NCBI GenBank assembly: GCA_965205725.1
Contig: OZ242189.1
Coordinates: forward strand, 496,001-560,000
Length of the DNA stretch: 64,000 nucleotides
Origin: G965205725 sp965205725
GTDB lineage: Bacteria > Pseudomonadota > Gammaproteobacteria > Pseudomonadales > Halieaceae
Direction: 5' to 3'
Shown here: positions 46,301-54,262 of the stretch, in pieces
How positions within the stretch are numbered: position 1 is the first letter of the stretch
Layout: every line of letters starts with the position of its first letter
Notes under the pieces: model-generated
What the model saw: the letters and a program-made list of their open reading frames with translations, nothing else
What the model was told of the DNA's origin: nothing
Databases searched by the model: none
Made by a program: the position numbers and the translations under genes

Positions 46301-49300
46301 CCGAAGTCACCCTCGCCGGCGAGAGCATTGCGGCCAGCACCGGCACGGTTGTGTTCGATTTAACGACCGGCTTATCCTCGGACCACAGCAGCCAGACCTT
46401 TGCAGCCGGTGTTACCTATACCATTTATATCAAGGTGGATTCCGACTCTGAAACGATCACTCTGGCTAACGACGAAAGCTGGGCGGGTGCCGACAATCTG
46501 GGCGCGGATGACCAGATTATTCTGGCGGGCGATGGCAGTGTCATTATCGGCAATCAGGGCAATGCGGTCAGCCGAATCGCTGCTTTTGGGGGCAGCGTGA
46601 ACGGCACTATATGGCACACCCAGCCCGCCGTGGGAGCTGCCCGCGCCGCTACCCTGAACCATGATGGCGACTTCGTGCGGCGTTACAGTGGCGCGAACAA
46701 TATGCTGGAACTGTGGAACGGCGTTGCTACCGACCTGGACCCGCAACCGGCACTGATTGCCCTGCCGAGCGGGGTGAACCCGCCGGTTGGGTTGGCGCCG
46801 GTGATTCGCAGCGTCAGCGTGGCCGATGGCACTTACGGAATTGGCGATACAGTAGAGGTCACCGTTACCGCAGTTCCTGACACTGAAGGCAGCACTGTGG
46901 GGAGTGGCCTGACCCTCTTTGGCCGCTTTAATGGTCAGATCCTGACCAATACCATGGACAACGGCGACGGCACCTATACCGGCACCTATACGGTGATCGA
47001 AGGCGACGCGGATGTGGCCGCTGGGGGCACCGTCACCACCGACCTGGTGTTGACCAGTGCGGATGGCAATCTCAACAGTCCCATTAGTACCACGGTCACC
47101 CTTGGCGACGGGAGCGACGGGAGCGGCGAGAGCAGCATAGATGCCACCGCGCCCACCCTGCTCAGCAGCACCCCGGCTGACGACGCGGATGATGTGGCAC
47201 TGAGCAGCGTGCTGAGCCTGACCTTTGACGGTGGGATTAAACTGGGCAGTGGCGGCATCCGCCTGGTCAACGCCAATAACCCCGGCGATAGCCGGGACAT
47301 TGATGTGGAAGCCCCCGGCAACCAGTTGTCCATTAACAGCAACGGTGACGGCACCGTGCTGACCATTAACCCCAGCGCGGACCTGGTCAGTGACAGCGCC
47401 TACCACCTGGAAATTGACGCCGGGGCCATCACCGACCTGGCGGGCAACGCCTATGCGGGCATCAGCGATACCGCCGCGCTCAACTTTGTTACTGGCGCCG
47501 CGCCGGATATCACCGCGCCAACTGTAACCAGCGTGAGCGTACCGGCTGCTGACAGCTACGGGCTTGGGGATACGCTTGAGTTTGTAGTGCAGTTTAATGA
47601 ACCCGTCACCCTGTCAGTTGGCAGCAGTGGCACCCTCGACTCAAGCCTGGGGTTCACCCTGGACAGCCGCGCTGGCAGCAGCAACACTGCCGCGGCCACC
47701 TATGCCTCTGGCAGCGGCAGCGACAGCCTCATTTACCGCTATACCATCGTCGCGGGTGACATGGACAGCAACGGCCTGAGCGTGGGCACGCTCGCCCTCA
47801 ATGGGGACAGCCTCGCCGATAGCAGCGGCAACGCCGCCAACCTCATGCTAAACGGCGTAGCCAGCGCCTCCGGGGTGCGGGTGGACACCGTGGCGCCCAC
47901 CATTGAGAGCGTGAGCGTGGCCGATGGCAACTACACGATTGGCGATACAGTGCAGGTAACCGTTACTGCGGGCAATGACAGTGAGGGCAACCCCGAGAAC
48001 GGGCTGACCCTCTCGGGCAGCTTTAATGGCCAGGCCCTGACCAATCCCACCGACAACGGCGACGGCACCTATACCGGCACCTATACGGTCACCGCAGGCG
48101 ACGCGGATGTGGCCGATACTGGCACCGTCACCACCGCTCTGGTGCTTACCGATGCGGCGGGCAATGACAGCCCCACTCATGCCGCAGTCACCCTCGCCGG
48201 TGAGAGCATTACCGCCAGCACCAGTACGGTTGTGTTTGATTTAACGACGGGCTTATCCTCGGGCCACAGCGACCGGGACTTTTTTGCCGATGTCACCTAT
48301 ACCATTTATATCAAGGTGGATTCAGACTCTCACACGCTCACTCTGGCTAGCGGCGAACGCTGGGCGGGTGCCGCTAACCTGGGCGCGGATGACCAGATTA
48401 TTCTGGTCGGCGATGGCAGTGCCATTATCGGCAATGCTGGAAATGTTATCGTTGCGACTTCGGGAGTGAACAGTATTTCCTGGTTGACCACCCTCAACTC
48501 CGCCATCGCTGCCGGGCTGAATTTTGATGGCGACTTCTTGCGGCAGAACAGTGGTGCGGACAATGGCGTGGATCTGTGGGCCGGCGCTGCTGTTGATTTA
48601 GGCAGACAACCGGCGCAAATCGCCCTGCCGAGCGGGGTGAACCCGCCGGCTGGGGAGGCGCCGGTGATTCGCAGCGTGAGCGTGGCCGAAGGCACCCATA
48701 ACATTGGCGATGCGGTAGCGGTGCTTGTCACAGCGGCCCCTGTCACCAGGGGCGACAACGCGGGCAGCACTGTAACCGGCCTGACCCTCTCGGGCGACTT
48801 TAACGGCCAGACCCTGACCAATATCACCGACAACGGCGACGGCACCTATACCGGCACCTATACAGTGGAGGCAGGCGACCCGGATGTGGCCGCTGGGGGC
48901 ACCGTTACAGCCGCCCTGGTGCTGACCGATACGGCGGCCAATCTCAGCAGTCCCATTAGTACCACGGTCACCCTTGGCGACGGGAGCGACGGGAGCGGCG
49001 AAAGCAGCATTGATGCCAGCGCGCCGACTGTGACCCGTGTGAGCGTACCGGCTGATGGCCTCTACAAAATTGGCGACACCCTCGACTATACGGTGCAGTT
49101 CAGTGAAGCCATCACCCTGACGCCTGGCGACAATGGCAACTTCAGCTCAACGCTGAGACTCACCCTGGACGACGGTAGCAGCGTCCGGGTCGACTATCTG
49201 TCCGCCACTGCCGACAGCCTCACTTACCGCTATACCGTAGGAGCGAATAGAGCGGAGAGTGACGGCCTGAACGTGGCGGCACTCAACCTCGATGTCGACA

Positions 49301-51324
49301 GCCTCACCGATGCCAGCGGTAACGATGCGGCCCTCACCCTGACCAATGTGGCCGACGCCAGCGGGGTGCAGATAGACGGCGTTGTGCCGTTCCTGTTGAC
49401 CGGCGATACCAGCACGGTGAGCAGCGGCACCCACCAGCTTGGCGACAGGGTGCTGGTAACCGTGTCCACGGGCAAGGGCACTTCGGGCGTTGCCGAGACC
49501 GGCCTAACCCTCTCGGGCACCTTTAACGGCCAGGAGTTGACCAATCCCACCGACAACGGTGACGGCACCTATACGGGCACCTATACGGTGACCGCAGGCG
49601 ACCCTGGGATTGGTCGCTCTGGCAGGGTTACAACGAACATTACAGTGACCGATGCGGTGGGCAATGTCAGCAGCCGAGTCGAGGACAGTATCTTCCTCGA
49701 CAGCACTACGAGCATTAGCCCCGGCAGAGGCACCGTGGTGTTCGATTTAACAACCGGTCTGTCCTCGGGCCACAGCGACCGGGCCTTTTTTGCCGGTGTT
49801 AGCTATACCCTCTATATCAAGGTGGATTCGGACTCTGCAACGGTCACTCTGGCTGACGACGAGCGCTGGGCGGCTGCCAATAATCTGGGCATGGATGACC
49901 AGCTTATTCTGGTGGGCGACGGCAGTGCCATTCTCGGCCAGAATGCTAGCAGACCAGTCAGCGCCGTCGGTGATGATGGCAACCGCCTTGCCTGGCAGAC
50001 CAGCAGCAGCGGCCCCCCCCTGGCCGCTAGCCTGGGCTATGATGGCGCGTTCAATCGGCAGTACGATGGAGCGAGCAATACGGTGGACCTGTGGGCCGAG
50101 ACCCTTGCCGGCATCAGCGCGCAACCGGTGCAGATTGCCCTGCCGAGCGGGGTGAACCCGCCGGTTGGGGAGGCGCCGGTGATTCGCAGCGTGAGCGTGG
50201 CCGACGGCACTTACGGGGTTGGCGCTGAGGTGCTGGTAACCGTTACCGCGGCCCCTGTCACCAGGGGCGACAACGCGGGCAGCCCCGCGACCGGCCTGAC
50301 CCTCTCGGGCACCTTTAACGGTCGCGCTCTGACCAATATCGACAACAGCAACACCGACGGCACCTATACCGGCACCTATACGGTGTTGGCAGGGGATGCG
50401 GATGTGGCCGCTGGGGGCACCGTCACCACCGCCCTGGTGCTGACCACGGCGGCCAATCTCAGCAGTCCCACCAGTACCACGGTCACCCTTGGCGACGGGA
50501 GCGACGGGAGCGGCGAAAGCAGCATTGATACCACGGCGCCGACCCTGCTCAGCAGCACCCCGGCCGACGGCGCGACGGATGTGGCATTTGACAGCAATAT
50601 CAGCCTGACCTTCGACAGCCCCATTGCCCTGGGCAGTGGCACCATCACTCTGGTTAATGACGGTGACGCCGACGATAACCAGGTTATTAATGTCGAAAAC
50701 CACAGCGAGCAGTTGTCCATTAACGGCACCGCGCTGACCATTAACCCCAGCGAGGGTCTGGCCGGTAGCGGCGCCTACCACCTCGAAATAACCGCCGGGG
50801 CCATCACCGACCTGGCTGGCAACGGCTACGCTGGCATCAGCACGGTCACCGCGCTCAACTTTACGATTGCTGAGATTGCTGACACCACCCCAGTTGTGTT
50901 TGATTTAACAAGTGGTTTAACGTCGGACATTGACGACCAGACCTTTGCTGCCGATACCACCTATGTCATCTACATCCGGGTGGATTCAAACTCTAGAACG
51001 GTCTCTCTAAATGGTAGCGAACGCTGGTCGGGCGCCAACAATCTGGGCGCGGATGACCAGCTTACCCTGGTGGGCGATGGCAGCCCAATTCTAGGCATTA
51101 CAAGAGTCGCGGTCAGCCGTACCACGACAGAAGCCAACCGCATTCGCTGGCGTAGTAGCACTTCAGACGCCGCTACCTTGTACTATAACGGCGATTTCAA
51201 GCGGGGGTACGATGGAGCGGCGGGGAATGTTGTGGACCTGTGGAACGGCGGCAATTTGCCCAGCAGCATCAGCTTTCAGAAGCCGCTTAGTGATGTACCG
51301 GCCGGGGTGGATTTACCGCTTTGA
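40318..51324 (+). CDS. Giant repetitive surface/secreted protein (DUF4214, Ig-like domains; about 3668 aa)
   Basis: The start is ATG 40318, preceded by AAGGAG at 40302; an in-frame GTG at 40060 reads through the heptamer array. Residues 6-50 and about 66-100 are DUF4214-like (LTQKIYIAYYGRPADPAGLSYWA; AVYQQLFSREPDAEGLAFYSERI), as in type I-secreted and S-layer-like proteins. A helical, acidic region and a Pro/Gly linker end near 290. The rest is modular: Ig-like domains with VSVADGTYxIGDTVxVTVTA...DGTYTGTYTV, domains with GDTLEFTVQFSEPVTLT, SbsA-type Ig domains (LSSTPADDA...YHLEI) and six copies of an unrecognised domain starting VVFDLTTGL at residues 536, 1033, 2011, 2638, 3140 and 3526, the last forming the C-terminus. 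No signal peptide and no RTX nonapeptides. Base composition is visibly richer in GC than the neighbours. Adhesin is the best guess. Confidence 0.9.
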   Translation: MEDALTLTQKIYIAYYGRPADPAGLSYWANRIDSEGLEAVIEAFATSPESVALYGTETGEAETTELVTAVYQQLFSREPDAEGLAFYSERITSGEFTAATAMLDILNGARDTDLQVADNKLTVAQDFTDQVTDQNLAYSGEAAAGVGRLLLDQVSASPVQELETVTQLAVEVADLASTQTELVAELIPTDGEVGDLLESLPPEADAEDLLTLIEAVVTSALDDPSVLSSLIEAGGGSFASTLEALDDAGSLTEILNEADAGGATGLEDLLIDSGTGGGIALPVPPPGPTDTTAPTITAVSVPDAGSYGPGDTLEFTVQFSEPVTLTAGSSGTLDSSLGFTLDSRAGSSTGSNNSAAATYVSGNGSDSLTYRYTVVAGDQDSDGPSVTALALNGDSLADASGNDANLTLNDVASTTGVRVDSAAPTISSVSVADGNHGIGDTVVVTVTAGTDTEGNPETGLTLSGSFNGRTLTNINNDNTDGTYTGTYTVSGGDADVADTGTVTTALVLTDAAGNNSPPHTAVTLAGESITASASTVVFDLTSGLSSDHNSQAFVADVTYTIYIRMDSDSATVTLNSGERWTGANHLGADDQLILVGDGSAILGHLGNAISRGATVAGTGGGPRNTLWFTEPAGGAARAVTLDLGGEFTRRYSGANNSLDALDLWNGIAADLDQQPVLMALPGSVSLPTGEAPVIHSVSVADDTYVIGDTVRVTVMAGTDTAGNPETGLTLSGTFNGRELSDTTDNTDGTYTGTYTVEAGDPDVAAGETVNIALMLTNTDGIVSPIHNTLTLSGASIDANAPTLNNSSPVDDLIGVPVSQTIQLTFDSAIVLGSGSITLVNDDDNSANLVIDVENPSNQLSLNSDKTVLTINPTDDLALGSAYHLEIAATAITDEAGNPYAGISDADALNFATAAITDTTAPTIESVSAADGAYQFGDTVAVTITAGNNSEGNPETGLTLSGTFNGRELSDITANGDGTYTGTYTLEAGDDDVAAGGTVTTALVLRDLAGNDSDPLTAVTLSSGASITPSASTVVFDLTTGLSSDHNDQTFVDDVTYSLYIKVDSDSATVTLDSGERWAGADNLGTDDQVILVGDGSALIGNNGGTISQTTVVGVQNVWLTGSGLRSSAAFMAASGVFFRLHNGDDNFVNLWNGTATGFDPQPARIELPSGVNPPVGEAPVIRSISVADGAYTVGDTVEVTVTAAPDTEGSTVGSGLILSGTFNGQTLTNITDNTDGTYTGTYTVVAGDPDVADGGTVNAALVLTNADGLVSPTSTTVTLSGESIDTTAPTLESSSPADDATDVVSNANISLTFDSAIVLGSGSITLVNAADNSDSRTIDVTAHNGQLSINTSDNSQVLTINPSADLALDSAYHLEIAATAITDVVGNAYAGISNSETLNFVTGAAPDITAPTVTSVSVPAADSYGLGDTLEFTVQFSEPVTLTAGSSGTLDSSLGFTLDSRTGNNTAAATYASGSGSDSLTYRYTVVAGDLDNDGPSVTALALNGDSLADSSGNDANLTLNNIAAATGVRVDSAAPTITAVSVADGTHKIGDTVVVTVTAGPVGSPETGLTLSGTFNGQTLTNIDNSNTDGTYTGTYTVIEDDPDVADTGTVTTALVLTDAAGNDSPTHTEVTLAGESIDANAPTVTSVSVPAAGSYGLGDTLEFTVQFSEAVSLTAGSSGTLDSSLTLSLGSNTGGTSKTVEATYVSGSGSGSLIYRYTIVAGDLDSDGPSVGALALNGDSLADASGNDASLTLNNVSSTSGVLVDGVVPTIESVRVPAAGSYKLGDTLDFTVQFSETVSLTAADSSSSIASSLTLSLGSNTGGTSKTVEATYVSGSDSDSLIYRYTVAAGDLDNDGLSVGTLALNGDSLADASGNDATLTLNDVASTSGVLVDGVVPAIESVSVADGSYQLGDTVRVTVTAGNDTAGSPETGLTLSGTFNGQALTSIDNSNTDGTYTGTYTVTAGDADVADTGAVTTALVLTDAAGNASPAHTEVTLAGESIAASTGTVVFDLTTGLSSDHSSQTFAAGVTYTIYIKVDSDSETITLANDESWAGADNLGADDQIILAGDGSVIIGNQGNAVSRIAAFGGSVNGTIWHTQPAVGAARAATLNHDGDFVRRYSGANNMLELWNGVATDLDPQPALIALPSGVNPPVGLAPVIRSVSVADGTYGIGDTVEVTVTAVPDTEGSTVGSGLTLFGRFNGQILTNTMDNGDGTYTGTYTVIEGDADVAAGGTVTTDLVLTSADGNLNSPISTTVTLGDGSDGSGESSIDATAPTLLSSTPADDADDVALSSVLSLTFDGGIKLGSGGIRLVNANNPGDSRDIDVEAPGNQLSINSNGDGTVLTINPSADLVSDSAYHLEIDAGAITDLAGNAYAGISDTAALNFVTGAAPDITAPTVTSVSVPAADSYGLGDTLEFVVQFNEPVTLSVGSSGTLDSSLGFTLDSRAGSSNTAAATYASGSGSDSLIYRYTIVAGDMDSNGLSVGTLALNGDSLADSSGNAANLMLNGVASASGVRVDTVAPTIESVSVADGNYTIGDTVQVTVTAGNDSEGNPENGLTLSGSFNGQALTNPTDNGDGTYTGTYTVTAGDADVADTGTVTTALVLTDAAGNDSPTHAAVTLAGESITASTSTVVFDLTTGLSSGHSDRDFFADVTYTIYIKVDSDSHTLTLASGERWAGAANLGADDQIILVGDGSAIIGNAGNVIVATSGVNSISWLTTLNSAIAAGLNFDGDFLRQNSGADNGVDLWAGAAVDLGRQPAQIALPSGVNPPAGEAPVIRSVSVAEGTHNIGDAVAVLVTAAPVTRGDNAGSTVTGLTLSGDFNGQTLTNITDNGDGTYTGTYTVEAGDPDVAAGGTVTAALVLTDTAANLSSPISTTVTLGDGSDGSGESSIDASAPTVTRVSVPADGLYKIGDTLDYTVQFSEAITLTPGDNGNFSSTLRLTLDDGSSVRVDYLSATADSLTYRYTVGANRAESDGLNVAALNLDVDSLTDASGNDAALTLTNVADASGVQIDGVVPFLLTGDTSTVSSGTHQLGDRVLVTVSTGKGTSGVAETGLTLSGTFNGQELTNPTDNGDGTYTGTYTVTAGDPGIGRSGRVTTNITVTDAVGNVSSRVEDSIFLDSTTSISPGRGTVVFDLTTGLSSGHSDRAFFAGVSYTLYIKVDSDSATVTLADDERWAAANNLGMDDQLILVGDGSAILGQNASRPVSAVGDDGNRLAWQTSSSGPPLAASLGYDGAFNRQYDGASNTVDLWAETLAGISAQPVQIALPSGVNPPVGEAPVIRSVSVADGTYGVGAEVLVTVTAAPVTRGDNAGSPATGLTLSGTFNGRALTNIDNSNTDGTYTGTYTVLAGDADVAAGGTVTTALVLTTAANLSSPTSTTVTLGDGSDGSGESSIDTTAPTLLSSTPADGATDVAFDSNISLTFDSPIALGSGTITLVNDGDADDNQVINVENHSEQLSINGTALTINPSEGLAGSGAYHLEITAGAITDLAGNGYAGISTVTALNFTIAEIADTTPVVFDLTSGLTSDIDDQTFAADTTYVIYIRVDSNSRTVSLNGSERWSGANNLGADDQLTLVGDGSPILGITRVAVSRTTTEANRIRWRSSTSDAATLYYNGDFKRGYDGAAGNVVDLWNGGNLPSSISFQKPLSDVPAGVDLPL

Positions 51325-51774
51325 GCCGCAGGCAAAAGGGCGGGTAACAGGCAGGGCAGGTGGTCGGCGGATTTTACCACCCGCCCACAGGCTGAATCTG
51401 CGGCTTGTCGATGGTTTTGCTTGATTAAACCTTACCCGCCCCCCCACAGGCTGAATCTGCGGCTTGGCAGAGGACTTGCGGGGTGCATTGAAGCGCATAA
51501 AGAGTGCGTTGTGGCGGTGTTAGCGCATTTGATGTGTCGGTGAGCATGTTTGAGCCGCAGGCGAGTTTGTGAACCGATCAAATGCAGATAACACCGACAG
51601 CACTCAGCGCGAAAAGCAGCCCGGAAGTCCCATACATTCAGGGCTTGTGGTTTTGAGCGTCGGCTGTGGTTGGTTGTGGTCGGCTGTGGTTGGTTGTGGT
51701 CGGCTGTGGCAGGTGGTCGGCTGTGGCAGGTGGTCGGCTGTGGCAGGTGGTCGGGTGGGTAAGCCTTGCGGTTT

Positions 51775-51897
51775 GGGCACGCTCTCGCGGGTGTTTTTGA
51801 CCGCTGCGGAACTCAACGATTTTTCCTAAAGGAAAAATTCGGATTCAAACAGTCCTCGCGGAAAGCCTCAAAAACACCCGCTTTCGCAACCGTGCCC
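51775..51897 (-). repeat. 123-bp hairpin element R1
   Basis: Inverted copy of L1-L3 with arms GGGCACG / CGTGCCC and inner TTTTTCCTAAAGGAAAAA. Same length. Confidence 0.88.
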
Positions 51898-52315
51898 TGA
51901 TTAAACCTTCAAGGTTTACCACCCGCCCACAGGCTGAATCTGCGCTCGTCGATGGCTTCGCCTGATTAAACCTTACCCGCCCACAGGCTGAATCTGCGGC
52001 TTGGCAGAGGACTTGCGGGGTGCTTGGCAGAGGACTTCCAGGGTGCCTGGTAGAGGACTTGCGGGCTGCTTTGAAGCGCATAAAGAGTGCGTTGTGGCGG
52101 TGTTATCGCATTTGATGTGTCGGTGAGCATGTCTGAGCCGCAGGCCAGTGTCCACGCGACATTGGTGAACCGATCAAATGCGATAGCAGCGACAGCACTC
52201 AGCGCGAAAAGCAGCCCGTAAGTCCCATACATTCAGGGCTTGTGGTTTTGAGCGTCGGCTGTGGTTGGTTGTAGTCGGCTGTGGCAAGTGGTCGGGTGGG
52301 TAAGCCTTGCGGTTT

Positions 52316-52438
52316 GGGCACGCTCTCGCGGGTGTTTTTGACCGCTGCGGAACTCAACGATTTTTCCTAAAGGAAAAATTCGGATTCAAACAGTCCTCGC
52401 GGAAAGCCTCAAAAACACCCGCTTTCGCAACCGTGCCC
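52316..52438 (-). repeat. 123-bp hairpin element R2
   Basis: Inverted copy nearly identical to R1, 541 bp further on. Same length as the other four. Confidence 0.88.
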
Positions 52439-52879
52439 TGATTAAACCTTCAAGGTTTACCACCCGCCCACAGGCTGAATCTGCGCTTGTCGATGGCTTC
52501 GCCTGATTAAACCTTACCCGCCCACAGGCTGAATCTGCGGCTTGGCAGAGGACTTGCGGGGTGCATTGAAGCGCATAAAGAGTGCGTTGTGGCGGTGTTA
52601 GCGCATTTGATGTGTCGGTGAGCATGTTTGAGCCGCAGGCCAGTGTCCACGCGAGATTGGTGAGCCGATCAAATGCGATAGCACCGAAGCACTCAGCGCG
52701 AAAAGCAGCCCGCAAGTCCCATAACCATACATTCAGGGCTTGCGGTTTTGAGGCGCATCAAGATGCTGCTGTCAGTTGGATGGTATGCGGGCTATTATGG
52801 CAGTGTAGCCCGATGCGCAGAACACTGGTACTGGCTCAGACTATGCGGTGCCAGCCGATTATTTGGAGTGATTCGCCCT

Positions 52880-53488
52880 ATGCTTAGAGCCGCAGAAGCT
52901 TTGGAGCGCTTGCAAGCAGGTAATGCACGTTTTCAGTCAGATTGCAGCAGCCATGCTGTTCACATAACGCAGGCCCGGCGCAGGGAACTGGCCAGGGGCC
53001 AGGCGCCTTTTGCGGTTATTTTAGGGTGTGCGGATTCACGCGTACCTGCGGAGCTGGTATTTGATCAGGGCCTGGGTGACTTGTTTGTGATCAGGGTGGC
53101 GGGCAATGTCGCTGCACCTTCACAGGTTGGCAGTGTTGAGTTTGCAGTGGATCAATTTGGCACGCGCCTGGTTGTCGTGTTGGGGCATAGCAAGTGTGGC
53201 GCAGTCAAGGCAACCCTGGATGAGCTGCGCCGCCCGTCGGGAAATCCCTCGCGCAATCTGGCCTCTATTGTCGAGCGGATTCGTCCGGGCGTGGCCGGGC
53301 TTTTAGAGCTCCACGGCGACAACGAGGAGCACCTGGTTGGCGCTGCCGTGCGGGCTAATATCGAGGCGTCAGTCGAGCAGTTGCGCAGCGGTTCTGACAT
53401 TCTTGCCGGGTTGACCGACAATGATGGCCTGAAGATTGTGGGCGCTGAATACTCGCTGGAAACGGGCGCGGTAGAGTTTTTCGAATAG
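52880..53488 (+). CDS. Beta-class carbonic anhydrase
   Basis: 202 residues from ATG 52880; the longer frame begins in the repeat array and was trimmed. Zinc ligands and active site: C50-x-D52-x-R54 (LGCADSRVPAE), H103 and C106 (LGHSKCGAV). GSVEFAVDQFGTRLVVVLGHSKCG is the family signature. It interconverts CO2 and bicarbonate. It is close to the short plant-type beta group. The repeat array ends about 130 bp upstream. Confidence 0.95.
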   Translation: MLRAAEALERLQAGNARFQSDCSSHAVHITQARRRELARGQAPFAVILGCADSRVPAELVFDQGLGDLFVIRVAGNVAAPSQVGSVEFAVDQFGTRLVVVLGHSKCGAVKATLDELRRPSGNPSRNLASIVERIRPGVAGLLELHGDNEEHLVGAAVRANIEASVEQLRSGSDILAGLTDNDGLKIVGAEYSLETGAVEFFE

Positions 53489-53532
53489 TTGGCTGAGCCG
53501 TCAGGCTCCCAGGTTCGCAGTAATTGTATGGG

Positions 53533-53743
53533 CGGAAGCCTGCCTGTTTGGTGCCTGTTTGGTATGGTCGGAAGCCTGCCTGTTTGGTATGAGCGGAAGT
53601 CTGCCTGTTTGGTCTGGGCGGAAGTCTGCCTGTTTGGTCTGGGCGGGAGTCTGCCTGTTTGGTATGAGCGGGAGTCTGCCTGTTTGGTCTGGGCGGAAGT
53701 CTGCCTGTTTGGTCTGGGCGGGAGTCTGCCTGTTTGGTCTGGG
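53533..53743. repeat. 25-bp tandem repeat, eight copies
   Basis: Units begin CGGAAGYCTGCCTGTTTGG. The first (53533) contains an 11-bp partial duplication; seven exact 25-bp units follow from 53569. R/Y variation at two positions alternates among units. It lies between the carbonic anhydrase and the next gene, 51 bp before its start. The long frame crossing it is not a credible protein. Confidence 0.95.
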
Positions 53744-53794
53744 CGTCACGGGAATGGGTTATGTGGAGTATGGGTCGCTCTGCGGCAGGCGGTA

Positions 53795-54262
53795 ATGACT
53801 AATCCGTTTTGGGATTATTCACTGCGCATTTACAGCTCGTTAGAAGTGCGAGAAGCCTGCCTGTACCTGCAAAGTCAATACAGGGTTGATGTCAATGTGA
53901 TGCTGTATGTGGTGTGGCAGGCAGCGCGGGGGAGGGCATTAAATATCGACCAGTTGCAGAGTTTGGACAGGTCTGTGCAAGCCTGGCGTGAATCGGCGGT
54001 GTTGCCTTTGCGCGCGCTGCGGGTTCAACTGCGAGGGCAGCTGGATACGGAGCCGGTGCGAGATAAAATAAAGAGCGCGGAGCTGGAGGCAGAACATTAC
54101 CAGCAAGACAGAATGTTTGAACTCGGGCCTGAAGGGTCTGGCGGGGCTGAACCCGATGCCTGCCTGCGAGACAATATAGCGCTTCTATCCGGGTTTTATT
54201 GTCTGGATGCGACCGCGCTGGAAACCCTGTGGGAGGCGTTGCGAACCCGCTTTAAAACCTAG
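53795..54262 (+). CDS. TIGR02444/DUF2390-family protein
   Basis: 155 residues from ATG 53795: NPFWDYSLRIYSSLEVREACLYLQSQYRVDVNVMLYVVWQAARG is the family start. Then helices with WRESAVLPLRALRVQLRG follow. It is a helical cytoplasmic protein of unknown function in gammaproteobacteria. The last 11 bp overlap the convergent ParA-like gene. The 25-bp array just upstream could affect its expression. Confidence 0.88.
   Translation: MTNPFWDYSLRIYSSLEVREACLYLQSQYRVDVNVMLYVVWQAARGRALNIDQLQSLDRSVQAWRESAVLPLRALRVQLRGQLDTEPVRDKIKSAELEAEHYQQDRMFELGPEGSGGAEPDACLRDNIALLSGFYCLDATALETLWEALRTRFKT

Larger units (their letters stand above)
51325..52747 (-). repeat. Right repeat array, inverted relative to the left array
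   Basis: The modules of 37944-40060 recur here on the opposite strand, for example CTCAGCGCGAAAAGCAGCCC, AACCGATCAAATGC, CAGAGGACTTGCGGGGTGC and ACCCGCCCACAGGCTGAATC. The giant gene's TGA lies inside the recurring TTTGAGCCGCAGGC block, so the array touches the coding end. Tracts of GGTTGTGGTCGGCTGT repeat between modules. No gene is evident. Confidence 0.9.

Noticed and set aside
41320..50781. Long minus-strand open frames of 100-344 codons antisense to the giant gene
   Set aside because: They are shadows of a GC-rich repetitive coding strand; they recur with each domain repeat and lack family features and ribosome-binding sites.
40318..51324. RTX toxin/adhesin call
   Set aside because: No GGxGxDxUx nonapeptide repeats are visible; DUF4214 and Ig-like domains alone do not justify it.
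53489..53794. N-terminal extension of the TIGR02444 gene through the 25-bp array
   Set aside because: The extension is low-complexity Trp/Cys/Leu sequence from the repeat; the family start MTNPFWDYSLRIYSS is at 53795.
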